A DNA stretch of 64,000 bases, taken from assembly GCA_918807975.1 (NCBI GenBank), contig OU964918.1:40780477-40844476 (forward strand), written 5' to 3'. Made by a program: the position numbers and the translations under genes. This document shows, in pieces, positions 56,986 through 64,000 of this stretch. This DNA comes from Aplidium turbinatum. Its lineage: Eukaryota; Chordata; Ascidiacea; Aplousobranchia; Polyclinidae. The first letter of the stretch is position 1, and the number at the start of each line of letters is the position of its first letter. The notes under the pieces were generated by a model that ran no database searches, was not told the origin of the DNA, and worked only from the letters and a program-made list of their open reading frames with translations.

Positions 56986-57200
56986 CTGTCAGCGCAAAGC
57001 TGAGCAGGCCTACGAAAACAACAAATCTAGCCTACTTGCTAAAACAACTTTAGTAAAAACAAAGTAAGCTTTCAGCAGGCTAACAGCTAGGCCTACTGCA
57101 GTTAATGAGGCTGTAACAAAAATGGGCTATGCACAGATGGTAGAAAAGCATTTATGTTTACATGTTGAAGAATGAAGATTAAAGTTTTTTTTAATACAAA

Positions 57201-57783
57201 CCAGTGGCGACCCTGGGGTTCGAGCTACTCAGGCTTAGCTCGAGTAGTAAAAAAATTGACAAGTAAAAACTACATTAAATTATAAGTTACTAGACTAGCA
57301 CATTACAAGGAGCCTGATTGTAATTTATATTATTTTAAATATAAAATAACTTACCGGTATGTAACCGTCTTAATAGGAGAAAGAGGGAGTTAATTGTAAT
57401 TTCAACTTTCCCCCTGTTTTTACGATGCAACAGTATATTCCAAGACTTCTGATATAATATCACGCTTTTGCGCATGCGCGTAGTCATGCGCACAAATAGA
57501 AATGACCAATTTCCAGTGATTTGCGATGAAACCTCAGACCAGAAAAACTGTTTGCAGCTGTCTTGCAACATTGTAAACGTGTTTTAGTACAGTAGCAAAT
57601 AACATTTGAACTTTAAATGCCATAAACAAAAAGTGAGCTGAATACTATATGAGGCAATTTTACGCAAAAAGTACAGTAATTTTCAGAGCAACGTGGGTTG
57701 AGGGGGAAGGTTGGACGAAAATTCCAAAATACTTTAACCAAAGCTCTTAGAATGCATAGGCGTAGAATCCAGGGGTGCAGGGG
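57201..57783. other. Intergenic, possible hAT tips
   Basis: CAGTGGCGACCCTGG at about 57204 and CATAGGCGTAGAATCCAGGG at about 57755 resemble hAT tips but do not pair. No gene seen. Confidence 0.35.
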
Positions 57784-58400
57784 GTGCAACCGCACTCCTA
57801 AACGCTTCAATTAGTGGAAAATTTAGGCAAATTTGATAACAATTTGGGCAAAAACTTTCAGCATGTTTCAAAAATTTCATTAACATTGAACTTATTTTTG
57901 ATTTTTTGCTCAAATAATGGTTTTGCAAATGTCAAATAACGTGCAACCGCAACCCTATACTATTCAATTAGGCTAGTTGAAAATTTAGCAAATTTGATGA
58001 AGATTTGGGCAAGAACTTTCAGCATGTTTCAAAAATTTCATTAAGATAGAACATATTATATATTGATGTCAATGACTGATAAAAGCAGCGGTTGAGAACC
58101 ATGTGGCACGAATTAGTGGTGCAATGCTGATGAGCCCCGCCTCATGGGCGAAACAAGTGTCTATCGTTATCAAAATTCTTGCTACAATCGACGGCCGAGA
58201 AACACATTGAACATATTTTTGAATTTTTGCTTAATAGCTATGCAAAGTCAAATAATTATTAAAGTGCAACCACAACTCTAAACTATTCAATTAGTTAAAA
58301 ATTTGGCAAAATTTGATAAAAATTTGGGCAAAAACTTTCACTATATTTCAAAAATTTCATTAAGATTAAACTTAGTTTTGATATTTTGCTGAAATAATTA
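57784..58400 (+). repeat. Three diverged tandem units of about 157 bp, one interrupted
   Basis: Units start with GTGCAACC at 57784, 57941 and 58264, and share CTTTCAGCATGTTTCAAAAA and TTCATTAAGAT. The second unit is split by about 150 bp of foreign DNA (roughly 58055-58205) flanked by repeated GAACATATT, a likely 9-bp target duplication. Confidence 0.65.
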
Positions 58401-58544
58401 AAATTATGTTTTTATGTTGAATTTAATGCATATAAAATTAAAAAAAATCTACAGCCATTGAGCATGATTTAAGTTGTGAGAGTTAAAAAATGAATGTGTA
58501 ATTTGTTGAGAGTTCGAAAAATTTGATCAGAAAATATCCAAATA

Positions 58545-58920
58545 TTTACAAATTTTATGAAAAGTATATTCCAATTCAATGTGCTCCAATATAATTCAAA
58601 CCCATAACTTACAATATCAACATGCTCAGCTGAAATTGCAGCCTGCAAGTTTAGTTGATAAGATTTGAAGTAACTTTTTAACTTATTTTCAACATCTGAA
58701 AATATCCACATGCTTGCAAATTTTATGAAAAATATATCCTATAGGCCTATCGAGAAGCGATTTGAGATGTGCGGTGTGCCTATAATAGAGATGTGTCTTG
58801 TGGCAATATTAACTTTGAAAGTGATGCTTTAAACACGGAACTTACAATATCAAAATGCTCGGCTGAAAATGTAGTCTACAAGTTTAGTTTATAAAATTTT
58901 AGAAATAACTTTTAACTTGT
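58545..58920 (+). repeat. Two diverged direct repeats
   Basis: AACTTACAATATCAACATGC with AAGTTTAGTTGATAA near 58607-58660 recurs in diverged form near 58839-58895, and GCAAATTTTATGAAAA(G/A)TATAT-like segments also repeat. No function is apparent. Confidence 0.5.
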
Positions 58921-60900
58921 TAAGATTTTAGATCATTATGGTATTTTGTATTTTGAAGCAAATTTAGGGCTATTATTATCTTATTGATTTGAAATGTTTG
59001 TCTGTATTGAGTTATTTGTATTGTTATGGAGCTTTCGCATTATTTGGGCGATACTGGTAGTAGACAAATTACATTTACAGTACAGTATATTCCAGACCAT
59101 AAGAAGCAGTGCAGAATTTTTAATCAAGTGGACTATGCTTTGTCGCAAAACATATTTGGGCGCATTTAATTACATTTGGACAAGATTTTTTTCACACTCC
59201 CAAAAACTAGCTTTTTCTTACGCCTTTAGAATGCATTGTTATATACTAAAACCAGGGCTAAAGTTGGATTAAGCCGATTAACCACCCCCCCTCCAATTAA
59301 TTGACAAATCCTTTTAGTCAGAGAGATTTTCAGCAGTCGTTTTCTAAACCTAACGCAAGTTTTCAAGAATCAGACTTTTCTCTGCTTCTCTTTTACTATG
59401 AACCCGCAAAAAACATTCTCACATTTGCTCTCAACCATGGCTTAGGCTACGTAATATTATAATTTACTAGTACTTAAATGCCAATATACGTATTATACGT
59501 ACGTAATATATAATTTACGTATTAAGTAAGCCATGCTCTCAACCCAACGCAAGTTTTCAATTTTTTTTGTTTCTCTTATTACTTGAGCTCGGAAAAAACG
59601 AATTAAGCCCGCCAGGCATTGAAGAATTGTCCAAGAAATTAGCCAGACTGCATTAGCCTATCGGTCATGCCTAATGTCTGATGTGATCGCAGCAATAGCT
59701 AACTGACTTTTCTCAAAAATTGAATGAGGCTGTTCCCCATGCGTTTAGTTAAATAACAAGATACTTTCTTCTGTGTAAACCAAGGGAAGCTATCACAAGA
59801 TGTGTAAGGTGATAATCTGCTGTTATTCGAACGTTTCTTCAATTAAACGCGACTGACTTCTTCAAAGGTAGCCTATAGGTCAGATAATCACCTCTTGTCT
59901 ATCATGGCAACACACAGAACTATGTTGCTGTAAATCAACTAAACGTACAGAATATTTCTGTTGAATGATTGATTTTATTGTTCTTCATAATTTTGTAGTT
60001 ATAGTACATATAGGAATACAGTAGGCTAACCATTAAAACACCGATAGTTGGAAACGATAGAAAGTCCGTTAAACCTACTAAATGGCATCTTCTGCAAGGA
60101 TAGGCTAACTAGCAATCTTGTTTGAGGAGCAATTCTAATTGTAGCACAGTAGCAACCCCTGTCTAACAACATAGAAAAGACAATTGAGAATGACAAGTCA
60201 TAGTGATATATTCGAAAACATTATTTTTAAGTACGGTACCTAAAGTATGTGGGTACCAGCAGGGGTGCATTCCTATCATTTTATTTGGGGGAGGGGCTCT
60301 ATTAACACCTAGCTGTGTTGTTATAGACTAAGTATGTACAAGTAATCGGTGTAGGTGAGTCAACAATCTTTACCTTTTTTGAAAAGAAACACTGTTCAGT
60401 TTGTTTTTATTTCTGAACATCATGTCGAAAAACAACCCTTGCTAAAACATAGCTTGAAGTAACAAAACGTGAAAACGTGGTCAAATCCGAAATAAAATTA
60501 TAAGTTTGAAATTTGGCTTGGTTGCTACACTGCAATCTCCTTTGCTTTTTCTTTACTGCGTAGGCTTGCACTTGAAAATCGCATGGCATGAGCTAATTCC
60601 AATCTCAACTCAATTGTAGGCTACTTATTTGCTACAATTCTAAGCACACTTGCAAAAAATTGACTGTAGGAAAGTGAGGAAATGCATCTCCTGAAACGAG
60701 AGCTTGTGTTTGCAGCTTTGCGAGTAAGAACCAATAAGTTGCCAATGTGACAGTTATACTAAAATCTCATTTAGTTATTAACGAACAGTTTAACAAATCC
60801 AAATACAGCAAAAGCATATTCCAAGTTAGTGCAAACGAGATTATACAAAACAAATAGCCTGTCTGACAGGTCTTTGGTTTTATGGGCTAAGTTATAAGCA
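58921..60900. other. Intergenic, nothing recognised
   Basis: AT-rich with many short AATATAC/TACGTA motifs near 59450-59530. CAGGGGTGCATTCC at 60260 and CAGGGCTAAAGT near 59250 resemble isolated hAT tips. Confidence 0.4.
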
Positions 60901-60904
60901 CCAC

Positions 60905-61522
60905 GGCAGTCTTTGATTTTAGCCAGCAAACAGTTTTTGCACAGATCTGAGTTCATTCCATGTGGGCAGCTTAGAATGCTTAACCTGAGTATTCACAGCC
61001 GATCGATGAGTCTGCAACCACTTCTGAGTTGCCGCAGTGCCATTAAATATATGAGGAAGTGGTCCATTGATGCTGATGAACAACATTACTGAAACAAGTG
61101 ATTTCGTCAGCCCTGATCGTAGCGGTGTGATGACCAAGTTCATTTGCAAAAATCCACGTTCGGCTTCAGCAGAACTTAAAGTAATCCTGTTTAGTAGCCT
61201 ACTACATTCTTGAGCAACTTTATCGTATGTGGTATAAGGCAAGGATTGTCAACGTACAATCGAAAATCGGAAATAAGAGTGGTGACATGAAATCTCTCCT
61301 CTTTTTGCCGTAATATCTGCTCCACTTTTTGCCATGGAACTTCGGTTGCAGCAGGCCATAACTCTGGTACAATAATTTCCAAGCTCTTCACAGAATTTTC
61401 ATTGTTGGTGTCCACTATCCTGCTTCCAATGTTGTCAACTGAAGCTTGAATAAACCGATAACGACCAAAAGAAGGATAGTCTCTACGTCGAGCTTTGAAC
61501 TGGTCCAACGTTATGCCTTTAA
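60905..61522 (-). pseudogene. KIAA1586-like hAT transposase gene, C-terminal part
   Basis: On the minus strand, translation reads ITLDQFKARRRDYPSFGRYR, FIQASVDNIGSRI and EVPWQKVEQILRQKEERF, then after a frameshift near 61200-61240 continues AQECSRLLNRITLSSAEAER and MNLVITPLRSGLTKSLVSVM. The SSAEAERGF..MN..VTPLRS.L pattern is the hAT C-terminal dimerisation region of the KIAA1586 (E3 SUMO ligase-like) group. It ends at 60919. The upstream coding part lies beyond the inserted foldback element, at 63694-64000. With a frameshift, stops and a 2.2-kb insertion it is dead. Confidence 0.8.
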
Positions 61523-63693
61523 CCCTTTGAGTGCCCTTGACGTTTCTCATACGTCATAAGAATGCATTATTTGTATGCCAAGGACGTATGTGATATGTCA
61601 AAATATGTAGTTAGTTGTATGCCAGGCTTTTTGTTTTTTTAAGATGGTTGGACGTTTCTGGTACGTCCAAAGCAAATGCGAAATACATTCTGAAGACAAA
61701 TATGCACTGACAAGATACTTGATCAGGTTGAATTTTGCCTCCCAAGTGTATAACCATTAGTCATAGCAGTGCCTCTCTTAGGGGGGTACCTCTAAATACC
61801 CATTGTCAGGCATTGTCGGGCATTGTCGGGCATTGTCAGGCATTGTCAGGCATTGTCGGGCATTGTCAGGCATTGTCGGGCATTGTCGGCTATTGAGGGG
61901 TTGTGGAGCATTTCTAGGGGTTGTCGAGCATTTTCAGGGGTTGTCAGGCATTGTAGAGTAGCTACTTTCAGGCATTGTTGGGGATTTCCAGGCATTGTCG
62001 ATCATTATCAGTAGTTGACAGGTTTTTTAGGCATTATAGAACATTTTCAGGCATTGTCGAACATTTTCAGGGGTTGTTGAGCATTTTTAGGAGTTTTCAG
62101 GCATTGTAGAGTAGGTACTTTCAGGCATTGTTGGAAATTTCCAGGCATTGTCTAGGATTTTCAGGCATTGTCGATCAATATCAGTGGTTGACAGGTTTGG
62201 TAGTCATTATGGAACATTTTTAGGCTTTGTCGAACATTTTCAGGGATTGTCGAGCATTTTCAGGGGTTGTCAGGCATTGTAGAGTAGGTACTTTCAGGCA
62301 TTGTCGATAATTTCCAGGCATTGTCTAGGATTTCCAGGCATTGTCGATCAATATCAGTGGTTGACAGGTTTGGTAGTCATTATGGAACATTTTTAGGCAT
62401 TGTCGAACATTTTCAGGGGTTGTCGAGCATTTTCAGGGGTTGTCAGTTGTCAGGCCTAATCCTAGACAACGCCTGAAGATGTCCGACAATGCCTGCCAGA
62501 AAGAATCTAAAGTACTTTACAATGCCTGAGAACCCCTGACACCTGAAGATGCTCGACAACCCCTGAATATGTTCGACAATGCTTGAAAATTTCTGACAAT
62601 GCCTAACAAGCCTGTCAACCATTGATAATGATTGACAATGCCTGGAAATCCTAGACAATGCCTGGAAATTCTAGACAATGCCTGAAAGTAGCTACTCTAC
62701 AATGCCTGACAACCCCTGAAAATGTTCGACAATGCCTGAAAATGTTCTATAATGCGTAACAAACCCGTCAACCACTGATAATGATCGACAATGCCTGGAA
62801 ATCATAGACAATGCCTGAAAGTAGCTACTCTACAATGCCTGACAACCCCTGAAAATGCTCAACAACCCCTGAAAATGTTCGACAACGCCTGAATATGTTC
62901 TATAATGACTAACAAACCTGTCAACCACTGATAATGATCGACAATGCCTGGAAATCATAGACAATGCCTGAAAGTAGCTACTCTACAATGCCCGAAAACC
63001 CCTGAAAATGCTCGACAACCCCTGAAAATGTTCGACAATGCCTAAAAATGTTCCATAATGACTACCAAACCTGTCAACCACTGATATTGATCGACAATGC
63101 CTGGAAATCCTAGACAATGCCTGGAAATTATCGACAATGCCTGAAAGTACCTACTCTACAATACCTGACAACCCCTGAAAATGCTCGACAACCCCTGAAA
63201 ATGCTCGAAAACCCCTAAAAATGCTCCACAACCCCCCAAAAATCCGACAACGCTTGACAATGCCCGACAATGCCTGACAATGCCCGACAATGGGTATTTA
63301 GAGGTACCGCTCTTGGGGCATTTTGGCCCCTGTGAAGAATATGCTTTGTGGGCCCCAATGACAATGATCCAATTCAGTAGCGTAGATAGGTATTTTGAAA
63401 GGGGAGGGGGGTTTGACGGCCTGCAGGCGAAGCTTGACGGCTTGTTCGCTAAAGGCGCCACCCAGGGGTGGGGGGTCTGGGGCCCCCCATCAATGATCAT
63501 TTTTATGACGTCATAGAAACCATCGATGACGCAAAACGTAACCTTGACAGTTCCAAATCTATTTTGACAAAACAACCTAAATCAGTCTTTAAAAAACGCG
63601 CCGAAATTCGTTTTTCATAAAAGTGTCAATTTTGGTAAAATACCCTTGGCACAGAGGTAAACCCAATTGAAAAAAGCTGTGGCAGTCAAAGGG
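61523..63693. mobile_element. piggyBac-like foldback element, 2.17 kb
   Basis: Flanked by TTAA at 61519-61522 and 63694-63697. Tips are inverted repeats CCCTTTGAGTGCC and (reverse complement) CCCTTTGACTGCC, a classic piggyBac-type tip. Most of the interior is the giant inverted repeat at 61785-63308. The right shoulder (63310-63480) shares CCCCAATGACAATGATCCAA with the hAT MITE at 47235-47911, so it has absorbed other repeat DNA. It carries no transposase and must have been moved in trans. Confidence 0.87.
61785..63308. repeat. 1.5-kb inverted repeat built from a GGCATTGTCG motif
   Basis: The left arm (about 61785-62454) is a dense array of GGCATTGTC(A/G)-type units, and the right arm (about 62462-63308) is its reverse complement. 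Both are capped by GGTACCTCTAAATACCCA and its complement. Within each arm there is a higher-order unit of roughly 130-170 bp marked by GTAGAGTAGCTACTTTCAGG (starts near 61950, 62106, 62278; complements near 62680, 62810, 62960, 63138). Almost no loop separates the arms. Open frames here (for example 61823-62014) are by-products of the repeat. Confidence 0.9.
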
Positions 63694-63697
63694 TTAA

Positions 63698-64000
63698 AGG
63701 AGTAGTTTTTGTAATTCCAGGACTCAAGTTAACAACTTCATCAACGAATACTTTCCTTCTTGAACAGCTTTTTTGATTTGAAATAGAAAATTAAACGTCG
63801 ATTTTAAGTGACGGTTAGCTACTATACGAAGTTGATATTCTCAGTCTGGAGAGTTTCTGACAAAAGCGATAATTGTCGAAGATAATCTTTTAAAAGCGCC
63901 AGATCTTCTACGAATTTCTTGGTGGCCATTTTGATGCAGAGACCTCTGAACATGGCCGATCTGTTTCTCTAATATTTTTCTTTTCTGAGAGGGCTGTGAA
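63698..64000 (-). pseudogene. KIAA1586-like hAT transposase gene, upstream part
   Basis: On the minus strand one frame reads MFRGLCIKMATKKFVEDLAL, then LKDYLRQLSLLSETLQTENI, followed by stops. Shifted frames then give VDEVVNLSPGITKTTPL up to the TTAA. The helix-rich KKFVEDLALLKDYLRQLS stretch fits the segment before the C-terminal domain in this hAT group. It continues off the window edge. Confidence 0.6.

Larger units (their letters stand above)
54710..57200 (+). repeat. 2-kb block, downstream copy
   Basis: Diverged copy of 21345-23300 in the same orientation, lying beyond the CACHD1 gene. It has been enlarged by a reverse SINE fragment (56000-56105), placed exactly after ACGTCATAGAGTTG, and a LINE piece (about 56255-56985), placed before CTGTCAGCGCAA. 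Both breakpoints are clean against the upstream copy. Confidence 0.65.

Noticed and set aside
61823-62658. Open frames with repeated Ile-Val-Arg-His-Cys-type peptides
   Set aside because: They are translations of the GGCATTGTC repeat array, present on both strands, with no homology or gene structure.
61801-63300. CRISPR-like repeat array
   Set aside because: Repeats are contiguous without unique spacers, form an inverted pair, and lie in an animal genome inside a TTAA-flanked element.

Overview
This window looks like nuclear DNA of an animal. Genes are split by GT-AG introns, the background is AT-rich and full of transposon debris, and the only two host genes I recognise (FBXO7 and CACHD1) are metazoan. 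Both proteins are strongly diverged from my memory of the vertebrate versions. Together with the mix of hAT, piggyBac-like, Penelope-like, LINE and tRNA-derived SINE sequences, this suggests an invertebrate deuterostome. A tunicate is my best guess, but the window alone does not prove it.

Region 1 (about 0.7-13.3 kb) is a multi-level nest of mobile DNA. The outermost layer appears to be an element with 189-bp terminal inverted repeats around a broken YqaJ-type nuclease fossil. Two hAT-type elements sit inside it. Its right inverted repeat is split by a tRNA-derived SINE. That SINE is split at a TTAA by an 8.6-kb unit made of two direct 3.2-kb piggyBac-like copies flanking 2.2 kb of unrelated DNA. 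This looks like a eukaryotic composite transposon.

Region 2 (13.3-23.4 kb) holds an intact single-exon FBXO7-like gene on the minus strand (15,075-16,586). It is flanked by hAT and Penelope-like remnants, and its neighbourhood includes a diverged 2-kb block that recurs beyond the next gene.

Region 3 (23.4-51.6 kb) is one gene on the plus strand, a CACHD1-like type I membrane protein. I could reconstruct 24 coding exons, in phase throughout, giving 1,121 residues with signal peptide, VWA domain with complete MIDAS, Cache modules, transmembrane helix and a PPxY tail. Its introns hold at least five hAT-type elements, several SINEs, three LINE fragments, a palindromic MITE pair and an 872-bp element with TA target sites.

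Region 4 (51.6-64 kb) has no intact gene that I can recognise. It contains a second copy of the 2-kb block, LINE and SINE pieces, short tandem arrays, and a decayed KIAA1586-like hAT transposase gene. That gene is interrupted at a TTAA by a 2.2-kb piggyBac-like foldback element whose core is a 1.5-kb inverted repeat of a roughly 10-bp motif.

Functionally, the two host genes are unrelated: one is an SCF ubiquitin ligase adaptor and proteasome-regulator relative, the other a putative cell-surface calcium-channel modulator. Everything else is mobile or repetitive DNA.
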